Below, in pieces: positions 56,088 to 64,000 of a stretch of DNA of 64,000 bases. Position numbers and translations under genes: made by a program. This stretch comes from Alphaproteobacteria bacterium (lineage in GTDB: Bacteria; Pseudomonadota; Alphaproteobacteria; SHVP01): positions 372,001 to 436,000 of the forward strand of contig JAVJOO010000005.1 of the NCBI GenBank assembly GCA_040216735.1, given 5' to 3'. Below the pieces are notes generated by a model. That model did no database searches, had not been told where the DNA came from, and saw only the letters and a program-made list of their open reading frames with translations. The stretch's first letter is position 1, and each line of letters opens with the position of its first letter.

Positions 56088-57719
56088 ATGATCTTCGGCC
56101 CAACCCCGGTCGCCGACGCCGAGGATTGCATCCTGGCCCATAGCGTGCGCGTGGCAGGAACGGTTTTCAAGAAAGGGCGCCGGCTAAGCGCCGTGGATAC
56201 CGTCGCGCTGGCGGAAGCCGGCATCGTCAGCGTCCTTGCCGCGCGGTTCGAAGCGGACGACGTACCCGAGGATGCTGCCGCCGCGGCGGTCGCCGAGGCG
56301 GCAGGGGGCGCACATACCAAGACCAGCGCGGCGTTTACTGGTCGGTGCAACCTCTACGCCGAGGGTGCCGGCGTGGTCTTGATCGACCGGGAGCGTATCG
56401 ACCGGCTCAATCAGGTCGACGAGGCCATCACCATTGCGACGCTGCCGCCGTTCGACCTCGTGACAGCGGGCCAGTTGCTGGCGACCATCAAGATCATCCC
56501 CTTCGCTGCCGCGCGCGCCGCCGTGGACGAATGTATCGCTATCGCGCGCAGCGAAACGCCACCGGTGCGGGTTGCGCCGATCCGCCCTCACAGCGTCGGA
56601 CTGGTAATGACCGTACTGCCCGGCACCAAAGAGAGCGTGCTGGACAAGACGGCGGGTGTCTTGCGCGACCGATTGGACCAGCTGGGCAGTACCTTGGTCG
56701 CCGAACAACGTTGCGACCACGACGAAGGCGCACTTGCGGGCGCGGTGAAGGCACTGCTGGATCGCGGTTGTGCGCCGATCCTGGTGTACGGGGCCTCGGC
56801 GATTGTCGACCGGCGCGACGTCGTTCCGGCAGGCATCGTGGCAGCCGGCGGGGCGATCGACCATTTCGGGATGCCGGTCGATCCAGGCAACCTGATCCTT
56901 ACCGCCCATGTCGGCGACATCCCCGTGATTGGCCTGCCCGGCTGCGCGCGCTCGCCCAAACTGAATGGCGTCGATTGGGTGTTATGGCGCCTCCTGGCGG
57001 GCGTACCGGTGGATTCGGGTGCGATCCAGGCGATGGGCGTGGGCGGATTGCTCAAGGAAATCCCGTCGCGGCCCCAATTGCGCGAACCGAGCGCCGGCGA
57101 CGGCGCGCCGCGCGTCCCGCGCATCACCGCGGTGGTGTTGGCTGCCGGTCAATCGCGGCGCATGGGCGCGGCCAACAAACTGCTGGAAGCTGTGCACGGC
57201 GAGGCGATGGTGCGCCGGGTCGTCGCCCACGCCCAGGCGAGCCAGGCCGCCGACGTGGTCGTGGTGCTGGGTCATCAGGGCGAGCGCGTTCGCGCGGCCC
57301 TTGCCGATACCGGCGTCTCCTTTACCGACAGCCCGCACTTTGCCGACGGGTTAAGCGCGTCGCTCAAAGCGGGGATCGCGGCGGTACCGAGCGCATCGGA
57401 CGGAGCCGTCGTGCTGCTCGGCGATATGCCGGGGGTGACGGCGGATCATATCGACCGGCTGATCGCCGGGTTCAATCCGGTGGAGGGGCGCGGTATTTGC
57501 GTTCCGACGACTCGCGGAAAACGCGGCAATCCCGTTCTCTGGGGCCGCGCCTTTTTTGACGAGATCGCAAGCCTTTCAGGCGATGTCGGCGCGCGCCACC
57601 TGATCGGCACGCACCAGGACGCTGTGTGCGAGGTGGCTCTGGAGGACGATGCAATTTTCGTCGACGTCGATACACCTGCGGCGTTGCAGGCCTACCGCGA
57701 CCGAACCGAAAACGCTTAA
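56088..57719 (+). CDS. MPT-binding domain fused to MocA-type nucleotidyltransferase
   Basis: A 543-residue two-domain protein. Residues about 1-330 resemble a MoeA/MogA-like molybdopterin-binding domain (LVYGASAIVDRRDVVPAGI, DIPVIGLPGCARSPKLNG). Residues about 349-543 are a MobA-like NTP-transferase of the MocA type (VVLAAGQSRRMGAANKLL, VVLLGDMPGVTADHIDRL, CVPTTRGKRGNPVLW). MocA makes the cytosine dinucleotide form of the cofactor used by CO dehydrogenase relatives. It closes the cox operon and overlaps the alcohol dehydrogenase end. Confidence 0.9.
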   Translation: MIFGPTPVADAEDCILAHSVRVAGTVFKKGRRLSAVDTVALAEAGIVSVLAARFEADDVPEDAAAAAVAEAAGGAHTKTSAAFTGRCNLYAEGAGVVLIDRERIDRLNQVDEAITIATLPPFDLVTAGQLLATIKIIPFAAARAAVDECIAIARSETPPVRVAPIRPHSVGLVMTVLPGTKESVLDKTAGVLRDRLDQLGSTLVAEQRCDHDEGALAGAVKALLDRGCAPILVYGASAIVDRRDVVPAGIVAAGGAIDHFGMPVDPGNLILTAHVGDIPVIGLPGCARSPKLNGVDWVLWRLLAGVPVDSGAIQAMGVGGLLKEIPSRPQLREPSAGDGAPRVPRITAVVLAAGQSRRMGAANKLLEAVHGEAMVRRVVAHAQASQAADVVVVLGHQGERVRAALADTGVSFTDSPHFADGLSASLKAGIAAVPSASDGAVVLLGDMPGVTADHIDRLIAGFNPVEGRGICVPTTRGKRGNPVLWGRAFFDEIASLSGDVGARHLIGTHQDAVCEVALEDDAIFVDVDTPAALQAYRDRTENA

Positions 57720-58840
57720 GGGACCACGACCGTGCGGACGGTTTCGCCCTCGGCCAGCCGTTCGAACGCCTCGTTAATGTCATCGAGCGGGACCGAACCG
57801 GTCATCAACCTATCTACAGGAAGTTGTCCGGCGCGGTAGAGCTGCACGAAGTTCGGGATATCGCGCACAGGGACGCAACTGCCAAGATAACTGCCGCGCA
57901 GCGTGCGCTCTTCGGCCACGAGTTGCACCGGGGGAACGGTGAGGCGTTGATCCGGATGGGGCAAGCCCGCCGAGACGGTCTCGCCGCCGCGCGCGGTGAT
58001 GTTCCACGCGAGTTCGAGCGCCTTGGCGGACCCGGCCATTTCGAACGCGTAGTCAACACCGCCGCCGGTCGCTTCCTTGACCGCCGCCACGCAGTTTGCA
58101 TCCCCGGCATTGAAAGCATCGGTCGCGCCGAGCTGGCGGGCAAACGCGAGCTTGTCCTCGCGCATGTCGATCGCGACGATCTGGCGCGCACCGGCGAGCC
58201 GCGCGCCCAGGAGCGCATTGAGCCCGACACCGCCTAGGCCGATGACGGCCACGGTCGAACCGGGGTGAACCTTCGAGGTGTTGACCACCGCGCCGACGCC
58301 GGTGATGACCGCACATCCGAACAGCGCCGCGATATCGTAAGGAATGTCCTTCTCGATCTTGACGAAGGAGTATTGCGAGACCACGGCATGGTCGGCGAAG
58401 GCCGAGACCCCGAGGTGATGGTTGACCGGCGCGCCGTTGAGATGGAGACGGCGGGCCCCGGACATCAGGGTACCCTGCCCGTTCGCGGCTGCCGCAGGTT
58501 CGCACAGGGCCGGACGACCCGACGCACAGGGCCGGCAATGACCGCAACTGGGAACGAAAACGAAGACGACATGATCGCCTGGTTCCACCGCCGTCACGCC
58601 GTGCCCGATCTCGATCACTTCGCCGGCGGCCTCGTGGCCGAGCGCCATCGGCATCGGGCGCGGCCGGTTACCGTCGATCACTGAAAGGTCGGAATGGCAC
58701 AGACCGGCTGCATGGATCTTGACCAAGACCTCGCCGTCGCCCGGCGGATCGAGGTCGAGGGATTCAATCTTTAACGGCTTGGAGGTGCCGTAGGGGCGCG
58801 GTAGCCCCATTTCATGCAAAACGGCGGCGCGTATCTTCAT
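57716..58840 (-). CDS. zinc-dependent alcohol dehydrogenase
   Basis: A 374-residue medium-chain dehydrogenase. Catalytic zinc ligands are C48 (GLCHSDLS) and H69/E70 (GHEAAGE); the structural zinc site is C99, C102, C105, C113. The NAD motif VIGLGGVGLNALLGARLAGA follows. It is class III/aryl-alcohol-like, but the substrate is unknown. It is convergent with the cox operon. Confidence 0.92.
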   Translation of the reverse strand: MKIRAAVLHEMGLPRPYGTSKPLKIESLDLDPPGDGEVLVKIHAAGLCHSDLSVIDGNRPRPMPMALGHEAAGEVIEIGHGVTAVEPGDHVVFVFVPSCGHCRPCASGRPALCEPAAAANGQGTLMSGARRLHLNGAPVNHHLGVSAFADHAVVSQYSFVKIEKDIPYDIAALFGCAVITGVGAVVNTSKVHPGSTVAVIGLGGVGLNALLGARLAGARQIVAIDMREDKLAFARQLGATDAFNAGDANCVAAVKEATGGGVDYAFEMAGSAKALELAWNITARGGETVSAGLPHPDQRLTVPPVQLVAEERTLRGSYLGSCVPVRDIPNFVQLYRAGQLPVDRLMTGSVPLDDINEAFERLAEGETVRTVVVP

Positions 58841-58926
58841 CTTGGCTCTCCCTCAAACGAGGCAGAGGTATGCCATGCGGGAAAAACCAGGGCAACGTCT
58901 GGAGGTGCGGCAGACGACACTACGGA

Positions 58927-59592
58927 TTAGGGTTCGAGCAAACCAAGCGCACCGCGGTAGGCCGCAACGGCCTGCTCGGGTAGGCGCGGACCGGTTTGAT
59001 CGAGTGGATCGCTCGGTGGGTCGGTGCGGAACACGGTGGCGGACTCGGCAGCTTTTTCTTTGGCGAGTTCGGCCTGGGCTTCGCGCATTTGCGCGTCGGC
59101 GCGCGCGGCAATCGCGCGATCCTGGCCGGACGGTTCGGCCGGCGCCGTTGCCGCCGCCTTAACCACCCGCATTTTTTCGATCGTGGCGGCGGGGTCGCCC
59201 AGGATGGGGCTGATGTCGATCGGGGTCGACCCACCAATGGCATATTGCTTTCCATCGGGGCCGGTTTCGTACTCATAGGTCGGCATACCTGCGTGTTGAC
59301 CGCCGGCGCGAGCATGGGCCTGTTCGTGGCGCCGCACCTCCGCGTCGCGCTCTTTAAGCTCGCGTACCTCGGCCTTTTCCGGTTCGGTAAGGGTCTGTCC
59401 GGGGAGACCGCCGCCCTCCTGCGCACCTGCCGACAGTTCGACAATCGTGGCGGGCCCCCGGGCCGACGGCTCGGCGGCCTGTGCATCGGCGACCGCGCCG
59501 GCCTGGGGCGACTCGAACGCGCCGCCACCGCCCGGCCGAGGCAGAATGCCTTGGGCGAAGTTCGCGAAAAGAGAAACGCCGATACTCGGCAT
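58927..59592 (-). CDS. CJM1_0395/SprA-related putative metalloprotease
   Basis: A 221-residue protein with the family core ELKERDAEVRRHEQAHARAGGQHAG, which has an HExxH-like motif (HEQAH), then YEYETGPDGKQYAIGGSTPIDISP. The flanks are Ala/Pro/Glu-rich and low in complexity. ATG at 59592 is used; an upstream in-frame codon is TTG. The enzymatic activity of the family is unproven. Confidence 0.83.
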   Translation of the reverse strand: MPSIGVSLFANFAQGILPRPGGGGAFESPQAGAVADAQAAEPSARGPATIVELSAGAQEGGGLPGQTLTEPEKAEVRELKERDAEVRRHEQAHARAGGQHAGMPTYEYETGPDGKQYAIGGSTPIDISPILGDPAATIEKMRVVKAAATAPAEPSGQDRAIAARADAQMREAQAELAKEKAAESATVFRTDPPSDPLDQTGPRLPEQAVAAYRGALGLLEP

Positions 59593-59757
59593 GATCGAAC
59601 AACCACGGACCAACGGAAAACGATCCGGCGATCATAGGAATACAGCGATCAGATTCGAAAAAAAGTTATGGTTAACAATGCGTTAACCATGGGTCGCCGC
59701 AGCCTGCGGTAGCCACGTCACAGCGATGTGAAGGCCGCCCGGAGGAGCCAAGCGGAC

Positions 59758-60390
59758 TTACGCGTTCTTTTTGCGCACGTCCTCGAAATAGGCCTCAACC
59801 TCGCCCCGGCTGACGACGTCGGCATAGCGCCGGCCGACATCGCGCAGGTTGTCGTTATGGGGGCGCTCATCGGCATCGCCGACGCAGGTTTCCGGGACCA
59901 TGGTGCGATAGCCGTGCGAGAAGCTGTCGATCACGCTGGCCCGCACGCAGCCACTAGTCGTGCAGCCGGTGACGATGACCGTATCGACGTTATGTTTGGT
60001 CAGGAACGTCGTCAGCGGGGTTTTGAAGAAAATCGACGGCGCGGACTTGGGGAAGACATAGTCGTACTTTGCGTCCAAGACCTTTTCGTCGATGTCCATG
60101 CTCGGGTGGTCGAGGAAAAACCCGTCGCGCACAGCGCCGATCTTCCAATACGGCATGTCCTGTTGCGACCAATAGCCGGTGAAGCAGCTCGCAATCGGAA
60201 CGCCGCAGCGACGCGCGACATCGAGAAGGGCACTGGTTTCATCGCGGGCGTCATGGATGTGTTTGAAGCCGCCGATCGGATATTGCGGGTCGGTAAAAGC
60301 CTTTTGGAAATCGACGACAACGACAGCTGGACGCACGCCGAAACCGATCGAATATTCACCGTAACTCGCACCTTGATAGGCATCCGCCAT
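59758..60390 (-). CDS. isochorismatase-family cysteine hydrolase 1
   Basis: A 210-residue isochorismatase-fold hydrolase of the N-carbamoylsarcosine amidase/maleamate amidase type. The triad is D27 (VVVDFQKAFTD), K115 (DYVFPKSAPS) and C148 (GCTTSGCVRAS). The C-terminal DERPHNDNLRDVGRRYADVVS block is shared with the second copy at 63521. ATG at 60390 follows CAGGGGAG. The substrate is unknown. Confidence 0.9.
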   Translation of the reverse strand: MADAYQGASYGEYSIGFGVRPAVVVVDFQKAFTDPQYPIGGFKHIHDARDETSALLDVARRCGVPIASCFTGYWSQQDMPYWKIGAVRDGFFLDHPSMDIDEKVLDAKYDYVFPKSAPSIFFKTPLTTFLTKHNVDTVIVTGCTTSGCVRASVIDSFSHGYRTMVPETCVGDADERPHNDNLRDVGRRYADVVSRGEVEAYFEDVRKKNA

Positions 60391-60574
60391 CGCTTCGCTC
60401 CCCTGTTGATTGACCACGATTGGGGCTTACCCTAGGGCCCGCCCAGGACCCGCGCAAGGCGCTGAAAACGCCTATTCCTCATAGGGTTAGGCACGTGGGG
60501 CAGCTTGCAAAGGGACTCTTGAATGTTAGGATACCCGCGCCAATATCCGACGCTTAACGGGAGAATACGGACTG

Positions 60575-61771
60575 ATGAAAGCCCTTGAGGACGTGGTCCT
60601 GCTCGACCTGACCCACATGCTGTCCGGCCCCTACGGCGCCATGCTGTTGACCGATCTCGGGGCGCAGACGATCAAGGTCGAGCCGCCGGGCCGCGGCGAA
60701 GGCACCCGCGCATTGCAGGCCAAGGATCCCAAAAACTCGTTGAATGGGATGGGGTCTTATTTCCTGACGCTGAACCGGGGCAAAAAGAGTGTTTGTATCG
60801 ACCTAAAGTCCGACGCTGGCCGCGAGGTGTTCTACGAGTTGGTCAAGAAGGCGGACGTCGTCATCAGCAACTTTTCAGCGGGCGTCCCGGAACGCCTAAA
60901 GATTGATTACGCCAGCCTATCGAAGGTCAATCCGCGGATCATTACCTGCTGCGTGACCGGGTTTGGCGAAACCGGCCCCGCCAACAAGCGGCCGGCCTTC
61001 GACATGGTGGCCCAGGCGACTGGTGGAGGCATGTCGATCACCGGCGATCCGAGCACCGGACCGCTGCGGGCCGGAATCCCCATCGGCGATCTCGGCGGCG
61101 GGCTGTTCGGCTCGATCGGCATTTTGGCGGCGCTACACGAACGCCAACGGACAGGGCGCGGCCAGCACGTCGATATTTCGATGCTCGATGCCCAAATATC
61201 GATGCTGAACTATATGGCGACGATGTATTTCCTGTCAGACGAAAACCCCTATGGGATCGGCAATTCCCATTTCGTCCATGTGCCCTACGACGTCTTCCGG
61301 ACCACGACCCTACCGGTTGTCCTCGCCATCATCACGGACAACTTCTTCGAGGCCCTGGCAGAGATGCTGGATGACGACATGCTGCGGCAAGCCGAATACA
61401 AGACCCAGCCAGCGCGTTTACGCGACCAAAAGAAGATCAACGCCAGGGTCCAGGAACATTTCGAAAAGCAACCGGCCGAACATTGGCTGCCCTTGCTTGA
61501 AGCCGCGCGCATTCCCCATGCGCCGGTAAACGACTTTGCCCATGCCTTGTCCGACGCCCAGGTTCTGTCGCGCGATATGGTGGTGGAAATTCCCCATGTC
61601 GACGGCGGCAGTTTCCGCGCGCCAGGCAACCCGGTCAAACTGAGCGATCACCAGGACACCTGGGAATCACCGCCGAAACTGGGGCAACACACCGATCAGG
61701 TCTTGCATGATATGCTGGGCAAAAGCGCCGCCGAGATTGCCAAATTGCGCGCCGACGGAACCATAGAATAG
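60575..61771 (+). CDS. CaiB/BaiF family CoA-transferase
   Basis: A 398-residue class III CoA-transferase that moves CoA between carboxylic acids. The N-terminal block LEDVVLLDLTHMLSGPYGAMLLTDLGAQTIKVEPP and the catalytic Asp in PIGDLGGGLFG (D172) are intact. It is 9 bp upstream of the lyase gene, so the two form one operon: activation of an acid, then C-C cleavage. Confidence 0.93.
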   Translation: MKALEDVVLLDLTHMLSGPYGAMLLTDLGAQTIKVEPPGRGEGTRALQAKDPKNSLNGMGSYFLTLNRGKKSVCIDLKSDAGREVFYELVKKADVVISNFSAGVPERLKIDYASLSKVNPRIITCCVTGFGETGPANKRPAFDMVAQATGGGMSITGDPSTGPLRAGIPIGDLGGGLFGSIGILAALHERQRTGRGQHVDISMLDAQISMLNYMATMYFLSDENPYGIGNSHFVHVPYDVFRTTTLPVVLAIITDNFFEALAEMLDDDMLRQAEYKTQPARLRDQKKINARVQEHFEKQPAEHWLPLLEAARIPHAPVNDFAHALSDAQVLSRDMVVEIPHVDGGSFRAPGNPVKLSDHQDTWESPPKLGQHTDQVLHDMLGKSAAEIAKLRADGTIE

Positions 61772-61780
61772 AGGTCGATC

Positions 61781-62713
61781 ATGGGCGACAAAGTCACCAT
61801 CAACGAAGTAGGTCTGCGCGACGGTTTGCAGATCCAACCGAAATACGTACCGACAGAGGGCAAGTTGGAGCTGTGTCAGGCTCTGATCGATGCCGGCGTG
61901 AACGCTTTCGAAGCTACGTCATTCGTGTCGCCCAAAGCGGTCCCACAAATGGCCGATTCGGCCGAGCTCTATCCGCAATTGCCGCATCAGGACACGGTCC
62001 ATTATTCGGGACTGCTGTTCAACGAAAAGGGCTATGAACGAGCCGTCGGCGCCGGGGTCAAGGTCATCGCTGTAGCCCTCGCATCGACCGAAAAAATGAA
62101 CATGGCCAATATCCGCATGACGTTGGACGAGGCGACAACAAACCTTGGCGCGCTGATCCGCCGCGCCAAGAAAGACGGCCTCGGCGCCCGCGCTTATGTT
62201 TCCACCGCATTGGGGTGTCCGTTCGAAGGCCATGTGCCGCTTAAAGTTGTAATGGACCTGGCCGCCAAGATGGCCGAGGCGGGTGCCGACAAGATTGCCA
62301 TCGCCGACACCATTGGCTCAAGCAACCCGCAATTGACCAAGACGGTTATCTCGGCCGTGGCAAAGGAATTCGGCGCCGATAAGATCGTCGCCCACTTCCA
62401 CGACACCCGGGCAATGGGGTTGGCCAATGCTTGGGTCGCACTGGAAGAAGGTGTGCGCGAGTTCGACACGTCCATCGGCGGACTGGGCGGATGTCCCTTC
62501 GCCCCTGGGGCCGCGGGAAACTTGGCGACCGAGGACTTGGTCTTCATGTTGAACGAGAGCGGCTATGACACCGGTATCGACGTTGCCGGGCTGCGCCGCG
62601 CCGTCACGATCGCCGAACGACTGACGGGACAAAAGCTGGGCGGTCGGATTACCCAGTGGTGGCTGTCGCAGGAACGCAAGCGCGCGGCGGAGGCGGCTCA
62701 GGCGGCGGAATAA
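61781..62713 (+). CDS. hydroxymethylglutaryl-CoA lyase family protein
   Basis: A 310-residue DRE-TIM metallolyase. NEVGLRDGLQIQP is the N-terminal signature (the DRE position reads RDG), HFHDTRAMGLAN holds metal-binding His residues, and GGLGGCPFAPGAAGN carries catalytic C238. It cleaves HMG-CoA or a close relative such as citramalyl-CoA. With the CoA-transferase it may degrade a branched C5-C6 dicarboxylate. Confidence 0.92.
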   Translation: MGDKVTINEVGLRDGLQIQPKYVPTEGKLELCQALIDAGVNAFEATSFVSPKAVPQMADSAELYPQLPHQDTVHYSGLLFNEKGYERAVGAGVKVIAVALASTEKMNMANIRMTLDEATTNLGALIRRAKKDGLGARAYVSTALGCPFEGHVPLKVVMDLAAKMAEAGADKIAIADTIGSSNPQLTKTVISAVAKEFGADKIVAHFHDTRAMGLANAWVALEEGVREFDTSIGGLGGCPFAPGAAGNLATEDLVFMLNESGYDTGIDVAGLRRAVTIAERLTGQKLGGRITQWWLSQERKRAAEAAQAAE

Positions 62714-62732
62714 GCCTACAGAACTCCGGAAC

Positions 62733-62763
62733 AAAAAAAAGGGCCGCAAACGCGGCCCTTTTT
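62733..62763. terminator. bidirectional rho-independent terminator
   Basis: A run of eight A, then the stem AAGGGCCGC / GCGGCCCTT with a 4-base loop, then a T run. The A and T runs on either side let it end transcription of both the lyase gene and the converging Sua5-like gene. Confidence 0.88.
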
Positions 62764-62779
62764 CGTGGAGATGTCGGCC

Positions 62780-63490
62780 CTACTTCTTGGCCATGCCGAT
62801 CTTTTTGAGATCGACGTTGAACTTGAGGAAAATCTCGCACAACTGGTCGTAACATACCCCGACCCGAATGGTTGTGAAGTCGCCGAAATCGATGATCGTC
62901 GAGGAGCGCCCTTCGGGATTGGCGTATTTGGACCGTCCGCCATCAATTACGATATCGCCGGCCGCAAGCACGGGCGCATCCACTTCGTCGACCTCGTACT
63001 TGGAACCGGTGAGCGAGGTATTGGCCGACGAGCCCAGGATCGGCATCCCGCGTTCTAGCGACTGCCGGGTCATTTCGTTGTGGAAAACGCCGGCATTCAA
63101 CAGCATGTCGAGCGTGCCGACCTTGGTCGAGTTCTTGAGTACGAAGGGGGCGACGTTTTTGAACATCGGATGGTCAGCCCGGAACGGTGCGACCGTCGAA
63201 AACGGAAGATTATTATCGAAGATCACGGCCTTGATAATATCGTGCTTCCAAGGCTCGATGATCTGGATTTCCTTCAACAGATCGTAGTTCGAGAACATGC
63301 CGGACGGCTTTTCGAAGGATCGATCCTTGGCCGAGAAGATGGTCTTGATCGAAGCTTCGGAGTTGCCGACGATCGCATAGGCCACATCGAGTGGAATGAT
63401 GGCAACGCCACCATTCGCGATTACATCCACGACTTGTTTGGATTGTGCGACGACATCGCCCTGCTTGAGACGAATCTGCTTGTCGGCCAT
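62780..63490 (-). CDS. Sua5/YciO/YrdC-like protein
   Basis: A 236-residue YrdC-fold protein. NGGVAIIPLDVAYAIVGNSE replaces the usual GxxxxxPTDTVYGL motif, and GSSANTSLTG with GRSSTIIDFGDFTTIRVG marks the rest of the domain. It is divergent from housekeeping TsaC/Sua5, which makes threonylcarbamoyl-AMP. Base composition is unusual: a stretch counted by hand (63181-63300) is only 45-48 % G+C. It follows the second isochorismatase-like gene by 30 bp in the same direction. Confidence 0.82.
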   Translation of the reverse strand: MADKQIRLKQGDVVAQSKQVVDVIANGGVAIIPLDVAYAIVGNSEASIKTIFSAKDRSFEKPSGMFSNYDLLKEIQIIEPWKHDIIKAVIFDNNLPFSTVAPFRADHPMFKNVAPFVLKNSTKVGTLDMLLNAGVFHNEMTRQSLERGMPILGSSANTSLTGSKYEVDEVDAPVLAAGDIVIDGGRSKYANPEGRSSTIIDFGDFTTIRVGVCYDQLCEIFLKFNVDLKKIGMAKK

Positions 63491-63520
63491 GCTTCCTACG
63501 CTCCGTGGTCTGAAGAAGGA

Positions 63521-64000
63521 TTATTCGGCTGCTTGGGTTTGGTTGCCGATACGGGTCAGATAGTCGAGGGTTTCCTGTTCGCTGACGACATCAGCATATT
63601 TCGCGTTCATGTCGAACAGGTTGGCTTCGTGGGGCCGCTCGTCGCGGTCGCCGCACGCTTCGCGTACGACGATCGGGCGAAATCCATAGGATACAGTGTC
63701 GATACACGTGGCCCGGATGCATCCGCTCGTGGTTAGGCCGGTCAAAATCAACGTGTCGATCCCCGCCGCGGTAAGGGTGGAGGAGAGCGAGGTGCCAAAG
63801 AAGGCGCTGGGATACTGTTTTGAGATGACCAGCTCATCCTCGGCGGGCTCCAGACCCTTTGGCCACGCGCCCATCGGACCGCCCTGTTCCATGATGTGGA
63901 GGGTGGGCACCTTTTTGATGAACATCCCGCCGTTGATTCCGCCTTTGGAGAAGACGACGTTGGTGTAGATCACCGGCACGCGAGAACGTCTGGCCGCATC
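63521..64000 (-). CDS. isochorismatase-family cysteine hydrolase 2 (5' end beyond window)
   Basis: The C-terminal 159 residues of an isochorismatase-fold hydrolase; the reading frame is open to the right edge (DAARRSRVPVIYTN), so the N-terminus with the catalytic Asp lies outside. Visible are the Lys block (VISKQYPSAFFGT) and the Cys block GLTTSGCIRATCID. DRDERPHEANLFDMNAKYADVVS matches the copy at 59758. Confidence 0.9.
   Translation of the reverse strand, partial: DAARRSRVPVIYTNVVFSKGGINGGMFIKKVPTLHIMEQGGPMGAWPKGLEPAEDELVISKQYPSAFFGTSLSSTLTAAGIDTLILTGLTTSGCIRATCIDTVSYGFRPIVVREACGDRDERPHEANLFDMNAKYADVVSEQETLDYLTRIGNQTQAAE

Overview
The window is high-GC, densely packed bacterial DNA with many ATGA, GTGA and TGATG gene overlaps. 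The gene families point to an alphaproteobacterium, probably a Rhodospirillales-like one: a suf operon led by an Rrf2 regulator and ending in sufU, a DUF59 gene and sufA; hopanoid genes hpnCDE; zur/znuABC with DUF1007 and NicO; a cold-shock protein with two domains; a cox-type CO dehydrogenase locus; and M81 peptidase genes beside a peptide ABC transporter. This assignment is inferred from gene content, not from a marker tree. I see no rRNA, tRNA, IS element, prophage or CRISPR array.

Layout. 1-2 kb: an SDR oxidoreductase (cut by the window edge) and an aldehyde dehydrogenase. 2-10.3 kb: a peptide-uptake and processing island (family 5 binding protein, M81 MlrC-like peptidase, TTC38-like TPR protein, and dppBCDF on the opposite strand). 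10.4-17.8 kb: a degenerate histidine phosphatase, then the suf iron-sulfur operon read leftward from an Rrf2 regulator with a palindromic operator. 17.9-24 kb: a rhomboid protease and a divergent zinc regulon (znuA-DUF1007-nicO leftward, zur-znuC-znuB rightward) with two Zur-box-like palindromes. 23.3-29 kb: a DUF169 gene and hpnCDE continue directly from znuB, and dxs converges on hpnE. 29-38.4 kb: scattered metabolic genes (di-heme oxidoreductase, acyl-CoA dehydrogenase, AllA-like protein, kinase-like protein, alpha/beta hydrolase, VOC protein, thiolase, MaoC, PaaI, DUF192). 38.4-41 kb: a TPP riboswitch and a ThiXYZ-type ABC transporter. 41.8-49 kb: an Mrp/Mbh-type cation antiporter operon with three MrpD-like subunits. 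49-50.6 kb: a binding-protein-like gene without a signal peptide, coupled to a Panacea-domain gene. 50.7-57.7 kb: a cox locus (coxG, S, M, D, E, two XdhC pieces, and an MPT-binding/MocA fusion) that lacks the catalytic large-subunit gene. 57.7-64 kb: an alcohol dehydrogenase, a CJM1_0395-type putative metalloprotease, two related isochorismatase-fold hydrolases, a CaiB/BaiF and HMG-CoA-lyase-like pair, and a low-GC Sua5/YrdC-like gene.

How the parts connect. Zinc uptake is probably under Zur, and the hopanoid genes may be read through from the zur-znuCB transcript. Dxs supplies the isoprenoid precursors that HpnCDE turn into squalene. The Suf system supplies Fe-S clusters for proteins such as CoxS. 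ThiXYZ would bring in a thiamine precursor, and thiamine diphosphate is the cofactor of Dxs. The points most worth a second look are the cox locus without coxL and the tandem 26-bp repeats before coxS, the three-MrpD antiporter operon in which one paralogue has lost a key lysine, the isochorismatase/Sua5-like pair of unusual base composition, the Panacea/binding-protein pair, and two enzymes (an alpha/beta hydrolase and a histidine phosphatase) that lack canonical catalytic residues.
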